Source: Fictibacillus nanhaiensis
GTDB lineage: Bacteria > Bacillota > Bacilli > Bacillales > Fictibacillaceae
Length of the DNA: 61,214 bases
Reading direction: 5' to 3'
NCBI RefSeq assembly: GCF_023715445.1
Contig: NZ_JAMBOD010000011.1
Location: 1 to 61,214, forward strand
The notes beneath the pieces are model-generated. The model did no database searches. It worked only from the letters and a program-made list of their open reading frames with translations, and was not told where the DNA came from. Positions 1 to 7,973 of the stretch are shown here, in pieces (position 1 is the first letter of the stretch; every line of letters starts with the position of its first letter). Position numbers and translations under genes: made by a program.

Positions 1-76
1 GGTTGATAGGTCTGGTGTGGAAGCGTGGCGACACGTGGAGCTGACAGATACTAATCGGTCGAGGGCTTATCCTTAA
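1..76 (+). rRNA. rrl: 23S rRNA, 3' end (partial)
   Basis: The window opens inside the last bases of 23S rRNA. The conserved segment ending in CTAATCGGTCGAGG and GCTTATCC matches the 3' terminus of Bacillaceae 23S rRNA. Only the terminal ~75 bases are present and the exact 3' end is approximate. It is followed by 5S rRNA in the usual 16S-23S-5S order. Confidence 0.93.
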
Positions 77-161
77 AAAGCATGAAGTTTGGAAACGTCG
101 TATCTAGTTTTGAGAGAACATACTCTCAACTAAATAAAATCATGGTTAACGTCATGGTTAG

Positions 162-278
<117 letters not shown>

Positions 279-286
279 AAAATGAG

Positions 287-316
287 GAAGATGGATGAGA
301 TCCATCTTCTTTTTTT
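287..316 (+). terminator. rrn operon terminator 1
   Basis: Perfect 9-bp stem GAAGATGGA / TCCATCTTC with a 5-nt loop, followed directly by a T-run; nine bases after 5S rRNA. Confidence 0.9.
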
Positions 317-332
317 GTGTTATAAGAAGGTA

Positions 333-361
333 AGAAGATGGTCTAGCCATCTTCTTTTTTA
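333..361 (+). terminator. rrn operon terminator 2 (tandem)
   Basis: A second hairpin, AGAAGATGG / CCATCTTCT with loop TCTAG, followed by TTTTTT. It shares the GAAGATGG stem with terminator 1, so the two look like a duplicated terminator. Confidence 0.82.
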
Positions 362-383
362 TTTGTTTCATAAGTAATTTGTC

Positions 384-503
384 GAAAAGCCTATAAATGA
401 AGAATTAGGGCCTAGAAACGAGAATTACGGCCTATAAAGTTTATTTACGGCCTATAAATGCAAAATTACGGCCTACAAAATAAAATTACGGCCTATAAAC
501 GCT
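384..503. repeat. Phased array, six GCCTATAAA-type units at 20-21 bp
   Basis: Six copies of a core like ACGGCCTATAAA, with the GCCT beginning at about 389, 410, 430, 450, 471 and 491: spacings of 21, 20, 20, 21 and 20 bp. The core is conserved while the 8-9 bp between cores varies. No gene covers the stretch. The period is close to two helical turns. Function unknown. Confidence 0.75.
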
Positions 504-593
504 TTTCCCCTATTGAAGGAAAGAGATCCTGCCCAGCGAAAACCCCATGAAATCACAATCTTTGAACTACCAGGAATCTCCGCAAACCGTCAA

Positions 594-710
594 TTAAGTC
601 TACTAAATCCAAATAATTAGGTCTGAATTTAGGACAATTAGGTCTAAGTTTTAAAAATAAGGTCTAAATATATACCTTAATTAAGTCTAAATCAAAAAAA
701 ATAAGTCTTC
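594..710. repeat. Phased array, AATTAGGTCTAA-type units at ~21 bp
   Basis: Six copies of a core AATTA(A/G)GTCTAA, GTCT beginning near 598, 621, 642, 662, 685 and 704 (spacings about 23, 21, 20, 23, 19). It lies in the same gene-free interval as the GCCTATAAA array but uses a different core. Between the arrays (504-593), and from 711 to the promoter area of the next gene, I see nothing else. Confidence 0.65.
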
Positions 711-833
711 TCTTATGCCATCATATCCTCACAAGTCACCTTATCATCCAATTTCCTCCACATACCTTATTACTCTTACTATCGCTGATTTATGCTACAC
801 TAGAAGATAAAAATAATGGGGAGGCCATAAATA

Positions 834-1982
834 ATGAAAAATGTTCATTTCGATACATCCACTGTACATGCAGGTGGTCATAACAGTGTAAAGTCAGTAA
901 GCAAGGTTAAGCCGATCTATCAGACATCAGCATTTTCTTTTTCTGATTTGGATGACTTAGAAGATTATTTTCGCGGCAAGAACGATTTCTTATATACAAG
1001 AATGAACAATCCGAACCAAGATGATTTTGCCCGTGGAGTGGCTCAGCTGGAACAAGCTCCTGCGGGTGTGGTTACATCATCGGGTATTTCAGCAATATTA
1101 GTCGGAATCTTATCTGTGGTTGAGCATGGCGATCATATAGTGGCTTGCGAAGATTTATATGGAGGAACCTATCAGCTTCTTTCTGATGAATTGAAAAGTT
1201 TCGGTATCGAAACTTCATTTGTTTCTTTTAACGATCTAAGCGAAATAGAAAAAAGTATCCGCCCAAACACAAAATTAATTTACTCAGAATCCGTAACAAA
1301 CCCGTTATTAAGAGTAGAAGACCTTAACGCGCTAGTTAGCTTAGCAAAAAAGCATGATCTAACAACGATGATTGACAATACATTTGCAACGCCTTTTGTT
1401 TTACAGCCGTATACACAAGGAGTGGACCTTGTCGTTCATAGTGCAACGAAGTACTTGAATGGACATAGTGATGTAACAGCTGGTGTAGTTGTTGGCAGCG
1501 AGGAACTTATTGCAAGAGCTAAATCCAAGATGATTCACCTTGGCTGCAACCTTGGTCCGTTTGATTCATGGCTGGCATCCAGAGGACTGAAAACGTTAAG
1601 CGTGCGTATGGAACGTCATTTGGGAAATGCACAGGCGTTAGCCAACGAATTAAATGGAACAAAAGGCATTAAAAAGGTGTACTATCCTGAGTTTGTAAGT
1701 GAAAAAGGCAATGGTGCTATCGTTACGATTGAATTAGACGACAAAAGTGATGTGCATACGTTTTTTAAGTCACTGGACTGGGTACACATCGTTCCAACCT
1801 TAGCTGGTGTAGAAACAACGGTATCGTATCCGTTAGGCACTTCTCATCGTTCACTGCCACCAGAGGTTTGTGAAAAGCTAGGCATTAATAAAAATGTCAT
1901 CCGTATATCCGTTGGGATTGAAAACGCAGAAGATATTTGTGCAGTTTTTAAAACGGCTGCACAGAAAGCTTTAGGGCTTTAA
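834..1982 (+). CDS. Cystathionine gamma-synthase / methionine gamma-lyase family PLP enzyme
   Basis: A 382-residue cytosolic enzyme of the Cys/Met metabolism PLP-dependent family, which makes or breaks C-S bonds in cysteine, homocysteine or methionine. The phosphate-binding YTRMNNPN motif is at residues 54-61, the TSSGISA loop near 81-87, D181 of the IDNTFATP segment pairs with the PLP nitrogen, and K206 in the SATKYLNGHSD motif is the Schiff-base lysine. Length is normal for the family. The ATG at 834 has a GGGAGG site 10 bases upstream. An amino-acid permease follows with its own promoter. Substrate (gamma-synthase, beta-lyase or gamma-lyase) cannot be settled by reading. Confidence 0.9.
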   Translation: MKNVHFDTSTVHAGGHNSVKSVSKVKPIYQTSAFSFSDLDDLEDYFRGKNDFLYTRMNNPNQDDFARGVAQLEQAPAGVVTSSGISAILVGILSVVEHGDHIVACEDLYGGTYQLLSDELKSFGIETSFVSFNDLSEIEKSIRPNTKLIYSESVTNPLLRVEDLNALVSLAKKHDLTTMIDNTFATPFVLQPYTQGVDLVVHSATKYLNGHSDVTAGVVVGSEELIARAKSKMIHLGCNLGPFDSWLASRGLKTLSVRMERHLGNAQALANELNGTKGIKKVYYPEFVSEKGNGAIVTIELDDKSDVHTFFKSLDWVHIVPTLAGVETTVSYPLGTSHRSLPPEVCEKLGINKNVIRISVGIENAEDICAVFKTAAQKALGL

Positions 1983-2000
1983 ACTGTAATAAAAACGAAA

Positions 2001-2030
2001 TTGTTAGACCATGTCGAATCGTGGTATGAT
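2001..2030 (+). promoter_or_regulatory. Candidate sigma-A promoter of the amino-acid permease
   Basis: TTGTTA (2001-2006), an 18-bp gap, and TATGAT (2025-2030) with an extended TG just upstream. It lies between the PLP enzyme stop and the permease ATG, which argues against starting the permease at the in-frame TTG at 2001. Confidence 0.55.
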
Positions 2031-2081
2031 ACCAGAGTGAAAGCGCTTCATCACCATATACATCAAGGGAGGCATAAAAAA

Positions 2082-3461
2082 ATGAAGCCGAAAGAAGAAT
2101 TACATCGCGGGCTCGAGGAAAGACACATTACGCTGATGTCTCTCGGGGCTGCTATTGGAGTGGGCTTATTTTTAGGGTCAGCTTCAGCTATAGAAATGGC
2201 AGGACCAGCAATTTTATTTGCTTATGCTCTAGGTGGAGCAGTAATGTTTATGATTATGAGAGCTTTAGGTGAGATGGCGGTCCATCAGCCTGTAGCAGGC
2301 TCTTTTAGTCGTTATGCAAGAAACTATCTTGGTCCATTGGCTGGATACCTGACAGGGTGGAATTATTGGTTCTTATGGATTGTTACTTGTATGGCTGAAA
2401 TAACAGCTGTTGGTATCTACATGAAAATGTGGTATCCGGATGTACCGACATGGATCTGGGCATTAGCAGCTCTTGTAATTATGGCGAGTGTAAACTTAAT
2501 TGCAATTAAGGCATACGGTGAGTTTGAATTTTGGTTTGCTTTGATTAAAATCGTTGCCATTGTTTTAATGATCATCGTTGGTCTTGGTATGATTATTTTT
2601 GGTTTTGGAAACGGTGGAGCAGCTACCGGAATCAGCAACCTTTGGGAAAATGGCGGATTTGCACCAAATGGCATTAAAGGTGTTTTAATGTCAATGCAAA
2701 TGGTAATGTTCGCTTATTTAGGAATAGAAATGATTGGTGTTACTGCAGGGGAAGTAAAGAATCCAGGCAACGCAATCTCTAAAGCAGTAAATACTGTTTT
2801 CTGGCGTATTCTTTTATTTTACGTTGGGGCATTGTTTGTTATTATGTCTATTTATCCGTGGGATCAGATCGGAACACAAGGAAGTCCGTTCGTTCTTACT
2901 TTTGAAAAAATCGGCATTGGACAAGCAGCTGGTATCATTAACTTTGTTGTGTTGACTGCAGCATTATCTAGCTGTAACAGCGGGATCTTCAGTACAGGAC
3001 GCATGCTATTCAATCTGGCAGAACAAAAGCAGGCACCAGCAAAGCTTCAAAAGATCGGAAAGACGGGAGTTCCGTCTTTTGCGATTTTAGTATCCGCAGC
3101 TGCATTGCTAGTTGGAGTTGTTCTTAACTACCTAGTTCCTGAAAAAGTTTTTGTATGGGTAACAAGTATCTCAACATTCGGAGCGATTTGGACATGGGGA
3201 ATAATCCTCTTATCTCAATTGAAGTTCCGAAAAGGCTTAAGTGAAGAAGAAAAGAAATCCTTGAAGTTTAAGGCGCCGTTCTGGCCGTATGGATCATATA
3301 TTGCACTTGCCATTCTTTTATTTGTTGTAGGTTTAATGGCTTACTTCCCAGATACAAGAATCGCTTTAATCGTTGGACCATGCTGGCTTATATTATTAAC
3401 GGTCATCTATTATGCAAAAGGTTTCCATAAAACTTCTGAAAAAGAAAATAAAGCCGCATAA
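2082..3461 (+). CDS. Amino-acid permease, APC superfamily (AAT/ProY-like)
   Basis: An integral membrane proton-coupled amino-acid transporter of about 459 residues with the family opening ERHITLMSLGAAIGVGLFLGSA, about 12 hydrophobic spans, and the G-x-G-L-F-x-G-S substrate-binding loop. Its closest recognisable relatives are the proline/aromatic/alanine-type permeases of the AAT group; the substrate is not readable. The frame is open upstream to a TTG at 2001, but the ATG at 2082 has a strong AAGGGAGG site and fits the family's N-terminus. It follows a Cys/Met-type enzyme, which may hint at a sulfur amino-acid substrate; this is inference only. Confidence 0.9.
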   Translation: MKPKEELHRGLEERHITLMSLGAAIGVGLFLGSASAIEMAGPAILFAYALGGAVMFMIMRALGEMAVHQPVAGSFSRYARNYLGPLAGYLTGWNYWFLWIVTCMAEITAVGIYMKMWYPDVPTWIWALAALVIMASVNLIAIKAYGEFEFWFALIKIVAIVLMIIVGLGMIIFGFGNGGAATGISNLWENGGFAPNGIKGVLMSMQMVMFAYLGIEMIGVTAGEVKNPGNAISKAVNTVFWRILLFYVGALFVIMSIYPWDQIGTQGSPFVLTFEKIGIGQAAGIINFVVLTAALSSCNSGIFSTGRMLFNLAEQKQAPAKLQKIGKTGVPSFAILVSAAALLVGVVLNYLVPEKVFVWVTSISTFGAIWTWGIILLSQLKFRKGLSEEEKKSLKFKAPFWPYGSYIALAILLFVVGLMAYFPDTRIALIVGPCWLILLTVIYYAKGFHKTSEKENKAA

Positions 3462-3467
3462 TAAAAG

Positions 3468-3498
3468 GGCACTGGAAGAAATAAAAATTTCCAGTGCC
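3468..3498 (+). terminator. Hairpin after permease
   Basis: Perfect 10-bp stem GGCACTGGAA / TTCCAGTGCC starting seven bases after the stop codon. The following bases are A/T-rich without a strict T-run, so termination may be imperfect. Confidence 0.6.
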
Positions 3499-3590
3499 TA
3501 ATATTAATTAAACACTTGCAACATAATAATAAACGTGGTATATTAATAAATGTCCGAAACAAGTTGTTAATTAACAACCTTTTATAACGT

Positions 3591-3660
<70 letters not shown>

Positions 3661-3667
<7 letters not shown>

Positions 3668-3810
3668 ATTAAATTTTCATGAACTGCGTCGAGAAACTTT
3701 TTGACCATGAAATATCAGTAGTGCCTATAGGGTGCAACCAATTTTATTTCATGAACAACGTCGAATTACATCTTGACCATGAAATATCAGAAGTGCCCAT
3801 TGGGTGCAAC
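3661..3810 (+). repeat. 72/73-bp tandem repeat in the tRNA spacer, phased with the tRNA-fMet 3' end
   Basis: Starting at the GCAACCA of tRNA-fMet, a unit of 73 then 72 bp repeats, with GCAAC recurring at 3661, 3734 and 3806. Each unit contains an inverted repeat TTTCATG...CATGAAA with a ~25-nt interior and a short hairpin before the GGGTGCAAC end. That hairpin reads CCTATAGG in unit 1 and CCCATTGGG in unit 2, and the differences keep the pairing. It lies within the fMet-Asp tRNA transcript. It is not a cloverleaf. Confidence 0.7.
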
Positions 3811-3831
3811 TACACTAATTACATACAAGCT

Positions 3832-3907
3832 GGACCCGTGGTGTAGTGGTTAACATGCCTGCCTGTCACGCAGGAGATCGCCGGTTCGACCCCGGTCGGG
3901 TCCGCCA
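3832..3907 (+). tRNA. tRNA-Asp (GTC)
   Basis: A 76-nt cloverleaf, GGACCCG paired with CGGGTCC, anticodon loop CTGTCAC, T-arm CCGGTTCGACCCCGG, CCA encoded. It is presumably cotranscribed with the upstream fMet gene, since a single terminator follows. Confidence 0.96.
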
Positions 3908-3917
3908 CTTTTAAAAA

Positions 3918-3942
3918 ACGAAACAAGGTTTCGTGTTTTTTT
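3918..3942 (+). terminator. tRNA operon terminator
   Basis: ACGAAAC / GTTTCGT stem with a 3-nt loop and a T-run, ten bases after tRNA-Asp. Confidence 0.88.
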
Positions 3943-3982
3943 ATGTCTAAAAGTAAGTTAAACTAAAAATATACTACTGATA

Positions 3983-4016
3983 CCTTAGGAGTTCGATCTG
4001 ATCCTAAGGCTTTTTT
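3983..4016 (+). terminator. Second terminator hairpin upstream of thiL
   Basis: CCTTAGGA / TCCTAAGG perfect 8-bp stem, 11-nt loop, then CTTTTTT. It sits just before the thiL operon and may isolate it from the tRNA transcript or act as a leader attenuator. Confidence 0.75.
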
Positions 4017-4049
4017 ATAAACAGATTTAGCCAAAGAGGTGACTTCCCG

Positions 4050-5051
4050 ATGCTTCGTGACGAATTTGAATGGATTAAAAGCATTACACCTGATTCTTCT
4101 TTTCAGAAAGAATTAATAACAGGTATTGGTGATGATGCCGCGCTTTGGTCAGTTAGTGAAGATATGGATCAAGTGGTCTGTGTGGATACTATGGTTGAAG
4201 GGGTTCATTTTACAAAAGAGACAATGTCACCTTATCTCGCAGGATATAAGGCGCTTGCTGTAAATTTAAGTGATTTAGGAGCAATGGGTGCCATACCCCA
4301 GTTTTATTTAGTTTCCATAGCAATATCGAAAGACTGGAACGAAGAAGAGCTAGATGAAGTTTATAAAGGAATGGCCGATCTAGCGTACAAATACAAAACG
4401 GATCTCGTTGGCGGCGATACTGTCTCTACAAAAGGTCCTCTTGTATTAACAGTAACCGTTATTGGAAAAGTAGAAAAAGGGAAACGTTTGCTCCGGAAGA
4501 ATGCAAAGCCAGGTGACCGTGTCTTTTTAACCGGAATGACGGGAGAATCTGCAGCTGGACTTCAGTTGTTATTAGAAAAAACGAGATACCATCATTTTGA
4601 CAGTAAGGAAGGTCAGCTGGTTAAACAGCATCAAATGCCATCGCCTCACATTGAACAAGGACGAATTCTCGCTTTAAGCGGTTATCGGATTTCTTTAAAC
4701 GATGTTAGTGATGGGATTGCCAGTGAGCTTAACGAAATTGCTGAAGCAAGCGGTGTGGTGATACATATTGAAAAGGACAAAATACCAGCCAGTTCATTAT
4801 TAGCCAAGCTTCCTAAAGCTGATCAGCTCAAACATCAGCTTTATGGCGGAGAAGATTATGTACTGACAGGAACAGTATCAAAAGAGAATTTTGAAGAACT
4901 GGCTTTAACTTTCAAGCAGTCTTCTCTCCCTTTTTATGAAATTGGGAAAGTTGGAGAAGCTGGTCATTCAGCAGTCTATCTGCACAGCAAAGAAAAAGAA
5001 ACACCAGAGCTGCTCACAAAACAAGGTTTTAATCATTTTAGGGAAAGGTAA
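4050..5051 (+). CDS. thiL: Thiamine-monophosphate kinase ThiL
   Basis: Phosphorylates thiamine monophosphate to the diphosphate cofactor with ATP (cytosol, last step of thiamine-PP synthesis). The 333-residue PurM/ThiL fold shows the N-terminal GIGDDAA metal/nucleotide motif (26-32), DTMVEGVHF, the NLSDLGAMGA stretch, VGGDT and the later SDGIASEL and GGEDY motifs. ATG 4050 follows a GAGGTGA site. It is the first gene of a tight operon with tsaE, tsaB, rimI and tsaD, the same order as ydiABCDE of B. subtilis. Confidence 0.96.
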   Translation: MLRDEFEWIKSITPDSSFQKELITGIGDDAALWSVSEDMDQVVCVDTMVEGVHFTKETMSPYLAGYKALAVNLSDLGAMGAIPQFYLVSIAISKDWNEEELDEVYKGMADLAYKYKTDLVGGDTVSTKGPLVLTVTVIGKVEKGKRLLRKNAKPGDRVFLTGMTGESAAGLQLLLEKTRYHHFDSKEGQLVKQHQMPSPHIEQGRILALSGYRISLNDVSDGIASELNEIAEASGVVIHIEKDKIPASSLLAKLPKADQLKHQLYGGEDYVLTGTVSKENFEELALTFKQSSLPFYEIGKVGEAGHSAVYLHSKEKETPELLTKQGFNHFRER

Positions 5052-5060
5052 GAGGAAGTC

Positions 5061-5516
5061 ATGAGTACTTATCATTTTAAAACAAAGTCAGCAGAAGAAA
5101 CGATGACTTTTGCTGAAAAGCTGGGTACAGTCCTCGAAGCAGGGGATGTTCTAACCCTCGCTGGAGATCTTGGAGCCGGAAAGACGACCTTTACGAAAGG
5201 TCTTGCCAAAGGATTAGGCATAACCCGGACTGTAAATTCCCCTACCTTTACCATCATTAAAGAATATCATGGCCGTATGCCGCTGTATCATATGGATGTG
5301 TACCGGCTGGAAGACTCTGATGAAGATTTAGGTTTTGAAGAGTATTTTTCAAGTGATGGTGTTTGTGTAGTAGAATGGGCAACCTTTATAAAAGACTATC
5401 TGCCTGAAGAAAGACTTGAACTTGTTATCTCACACATTGGCGAAGACGAGCGAGAAATACAAGTAACTCCTCTTGGAGAAAGATATGAAGAACGTGTTAA
5501 GGAGATTATGCAATGA
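5061..5516 (+). CDS. tsaE: tRNA t6A biosynthesis ATPase TsaE
   Basis: A 151-residue P-loop protein (YdiB family) that works with TsaB and TsaD in making N6-threonylcarbamoyladenosine at position 37 of ANN-decoding tRNAs. The Walker A motif GDLGAGKTT lies near residues 35-43, NSPTFTI follows, and HMDVYRL is the switch-like segment. It starts 9 bases after thiL and overlaps tsaB by 4 bases (ATGA), so translation is probably coupled. Confidence 0.96.
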   Translation: MSTYHFKTKSAEETMTFAEKLGTVLEAGDVLTLAGDLGAGKTTFTKGLAKGLGITRTVNSPTFTIIKEYHGRMPLYHMDVYRLEDSDEDLGFEEYFSSDGVCVVEWATFIKDYLPEERLELVISHIGEDEREIQVTPLGERYEERVKEIMQ

Positions 5517-6208
5517 AAGTACTGGCAATAGATACATCCAACCTCGTTATGGGGATTGCCGTATTGGATGAAGGAAAAGTTCTTGGTGAGTATATTACTA
5601 ACTTGAAGAAGAATCATTCCATTCGGGTCATGCCTGCGATCGAGCAGCTAATGAAAGAAACTAGTGTTAGTCCTGCAGAACTTGACCGCATTGTGGTTGC
5701 AAAAGGTCCAGGATCTTACACGGGTGTCCGTATTGGCGTTACGATTGCCAAAACATTAGCATGGACTCTAAAAAAAGATCTTGTAGGTATATCAAGTCTT
5801 GAAGTACTCGCACAAAGCGGCAAGTACTTTGATGGCTATACAGTTCCATTATTCGATGCGAGGCGCACTCAAGTTTTTACGGGTCTTTATGGAAAGGCTG
5901 ACTCGGGAGAATTTGAAAACCTTTGGGAAGACCGCATCATCTTATTAAAAGATTGGCTTGAAATGCTGCAAACTACTGATAAAAAGATTTTATTTGTAGG
6001 AAACGATCTTCCGCTTCATCACGAAACGATTGCTGAAGTGCTTGCCAGTCAGGCCGTTTTTGGACAAGTGTCTGACCATAATCCAAGACCGGGTGAGCTA
6101 GGACGTATCGGCATGCTAAAAAAGCCAGATGACATTCATTCGTTTACACCAGATTATCTTCAACTAGCCGAAGCTGAAGTGAACTGGCTTAAGGCACAAG
6201 GCAAGTAG
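5513..6208 (+). CDS. tsaB: tRNA t6A biosynthesis dimerisation protein TsaB
   Basis: A 231-residue ASKHA-fold paralogue of TsaD (YdiC/YeaZ). It begins LAIDTSN and carries the GPGSYTGVRIG motif near residues 64-74. It lacks the metal-binding histidines of TsaD, as expected for the non-catalytic partner, and forms the TsaB-TsaD core. The ATG overlaps the tsaE stop, and rimI follows directly at the stop codon. Confidence 0.95.
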   Translation: MKVLAIDTSNLVMGIAVLDEGKVLGEYITNLKKNHSIRVMPAIEQLMKETSVSPAELDRIVVAKGPGSYTGVRIGVTIAKTLAWTLKKDLVGISSLEVLAQSGKYFDGYTVPLFDARRTQVFTGLYGKADSGEFENLWEDRIILLKDWLEMLQTTDKKILFVGNDLPLHHETIAEVLASQAVFGQVSDHNPRPGELGRIGMLKKPDDIHSFTPDYLQLAEAEVNWLKAQGK

Positions 6209-6667
6209 GTGTTTCATTTGGGAGAGGCATATACTTTCAGACTGGCAAAAGTAAGTGACATAGATGATATCCTTGGGATCGAACAGTCTTCCTTCGCCGT
6301 TCCTTGGTCAAGAGAAGCCTTTTACAGAGAAATTGTTGAAAATCAATTTGCGTATTACCTTATCATTGAAGATCATTTCCAGCCAGTCGGTTATTGCGGC
6401 GTATGGCTTGTAATGGATGAAGCACATGTGACGAATGTTGCTATTCTTCCTTCTTACAGAGGAAGAAAGCTTGGAGAGCAGCTATTGAAAGAAGCGATGC
6501 TGCTTTCAAAAAGACATGGTGCCGCAACGATGACGCTTGAAGTACGTGTAAGCAATCATATTGCTCAGAACCTATACACAAAACTCGGGTTCGAATCAGG
6601 CGGAATCAGGAAAAACTATTACAGTGATAACGGTGAAGATGCGTTAGTTATGTGGGTGGAACTATGA
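6209..6667 (+). CDS. rimI: Ribosomal-protein S18 alanine N-acetyltransferase RimI (GNAT)
   Basis: A GNAT-fold acetyltransferase of about 150 residues. The acetyl-CoA loop ([14 protein letters not shown]) is near 78-92, followed by [19 protein letters not shown] and the RimI signature [16 protein letters not shown] at the C-terminus. The start is uncertain: GTG 6209 abuts the tsaB stop, while an in-frame TTG at 6218 has a better-spaced AGGTG. Its stop overlaps the tsaD ATG. Position between tsaB and tsaD is conserved in Bacillaceae. Confidence 0.93.
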   Translation: MFHLGEAYTFRLAKVSDIDDILGIEQSSFAVPWSREAFYREIVENQFAYYLIIEDHFQPVGYCGVWLVMDEAHVTNVAILPSYRGRKLGEQLLKEAMLLSKRHGAATMTLEVRVSNHIAQNLYTKLGFESGGIRKNYYSDNGEDALVMWVEL

Positions 6668-7680
6668 GAAAAGATGAAATCATATTAGCGATAGAAACAA
6701 GCTGTGATGAGACGGCAGTCGCCATCGTTAAAAACGGAACAGAGCTGCTGGCAAACATAGTGGCTTCACAGATTGAAAGCCACAAGCGGTTTGGCGGAGT
6801 AGTGCCTGAAGTGGCTTCGCGTCATCATGTAGAACAAATTACGATCGTGATAGAAGAGGCCTTAAATAAGGCTGAGCTTGAGCCAGCAGATTTAACTGCG
6901 GTTGCGGTCACAGAAGGACCAGGACTAGTAGGTGCGCTCCTCATTGGTGTTAATGCTGCGAAGGCATTTGCGTTTGCACACGGACTTCCTCTTGTACCGG
7001 TTCATCATATAGCAGGACACATCTACGCGAACCGTCTTGTAAAAGAAATGACGTTTCCGTTGTTGTCATTGATCGTTTCAGGCGGCCATACGGAGCTTGT
7101 TTTAATGGAGGAACACGGAATCTTCAAGGTAATCGGAGAAACAAGAGACGATGCAGCGGGTGAAGCGTATGATAAAGTGGCAAGAACACTGAACATGCCG
7201 TACCCTGGCGGTCCACATATCGATAAGCTCGCACAAGAAGGGGAACCAAACATTGACCTTCCGAGAGCTTGGCTTGAGCCAGAATCACTTGATTTTAGTT
7301 TCAGCGGACTAAAATCGGCTGTCATTAATACGGTTCATAATGCAACACAGCGCGGTGAAGTGATTAAACCAGAAGATTTAGCAGCGAGCTTTCAAGCGAG
7401 TGTTGTGGATGTTCTTGTGGAAAAAACATATCGTGCAGCAGAGCAGTATAAAGTAAAACAGGTGCTCCTTGCTGGCGGTGTAGCAGCAAATAAAGGGCTG
7501 CGCAAAGCACTGGAAGAACGATTTAAGGACACAGGATATGATTTAGTGATTCCGCCTTTGGACTTATGCACGGATAATGCAGCGATGATCGCGGCAGCGG
7601 GCAGTGTAGCCTATCAAAAGGGTACACGAGGTGATATGGCACTAAACGGAGTGCCTGGATTAGATTTGGAGGCTCAATAA
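6664..7680 (+). CDS. tsaD: tRNA N6-adenosine threonylcarbamoyltransferase TsaD
   Basis: Transfers the threonylcarbamoyl group onto A37 of tRNAs with TsaB and TsaE. 338 residues from ATG 6664, which has a GGGTGGA site and overlaps the rimI stop; an upstream in-frame GTG at 6652 is less likely. Visible motifs are [12 protein letters not shown] (nucleotide binding), VPEVASRHH, the iron-binding HHIAGH, SGGHTEL, and [10 protein letters not shown]. Essential in most bacteria. Last gene of the operon; a terminator follows at once. Confidence 0.97.
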   Translation: MRKDEIILAIETSCDETAVAIVKNGTELLANIVASQIESHKRFGGVVPEVASRHHVEQITIVIEEALNKAELEPADLTAVAVTEGPGLVGALLIGVNAAKAFAFAHGLPLVPVHHIAGHIYANRLVKEMTFPLLSLIVSGGHTELVLMEEHGIFKVIGETRDDAAGEAYDKVARTLNMPYPGGPHIDKLAQEGEPNIDLPRAWLEPESLDFSFSGLKSAVINTVHNATQRGEVIKPEDLAASFQASVVDVLVEKTYRAAEQYKVKQVLLAGGVAANKGLRKALEERFKDTGYDLVIPPLDLCTDNAAMIAAAGSVAYQKGTRGDMALNGVPGLDLEAQ

Positions 7681-7690
7681 GGTAAAAGAA

Positions 7691-7722
7691 AGCTCTTTTC
7701 CATCTGGAGAAGAGCTCTTTTG
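7691..7722 (+). terminator. Terminator of the thiL-tsaD operon
   Basis: AGCTCTT / AAGAGCT stem with about 12-nt loop and CTTTTG tail, 10 bases after tsaD. Confidence 0.7.
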
Positions 7723-7760
7723 ATTATCGACGTAAATAGACTTCTTTCGACAGTATTCTT

Positions 7761-7930
7761 TGTGGAAAAGTTATGCACAGCTTTGTGGATATTGTGGAAA
7801 AGAAAGATAACACTTCTCAAATTAAGGGTTCTTGTTATACACAATTCACACAATGTATACACATTTTTTTGTGGATAAAGTGGATAAGTGAGGAATACAC
7901 CTTTAAAATCTAAAGTTTTCCTGTGGATAA
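7761..7930. promoter_or_regulatory. DnaA-box cluster
   Basis: About 170 bp holding at least eight 9-mers that match the DnaA box TTATCCACA (reverse TGTGGATAA) with 0-1 changes: two perfect copies (7870-7878, 7922-7930), and TGTGGAAAA (7761, 7793), TTATGCACA (7771), TGTGGATAT (7784), TTATACACA (7835), AGTGGATAA (7879). There is no gene here; it lies between convergent tsaD and the ABC-F gene. From memory, a stable DnaA-binding region next to gcp (tsaD) is known in B. subtilis, so this is likely its counterpart. Confidence 0.8.
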
Positions 7931-7934
7931 CAAA

Positions 7935-7968
7935 AAAGCTGACAAACCTCAGTGGGTTGTCAGCTTTT
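7935..7968 (-). terminator. Terminator of the ABC-F gene
   Basis: AGCTGACAA / TTGTCAGCT 9-bp stem with a 9-10 nt loop; read on the minus strand it ends in a T-run. It is directly downstream of the ABC-F stop. Confidence 0.87.
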
Positions 7969-7973
7969 GACTG

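Noticed and set aside
384-710. CRISPR array
   Set aside because: The conserved cores are only 9-12 bp, spacers are 8-11 bp, and no cas gene is present.
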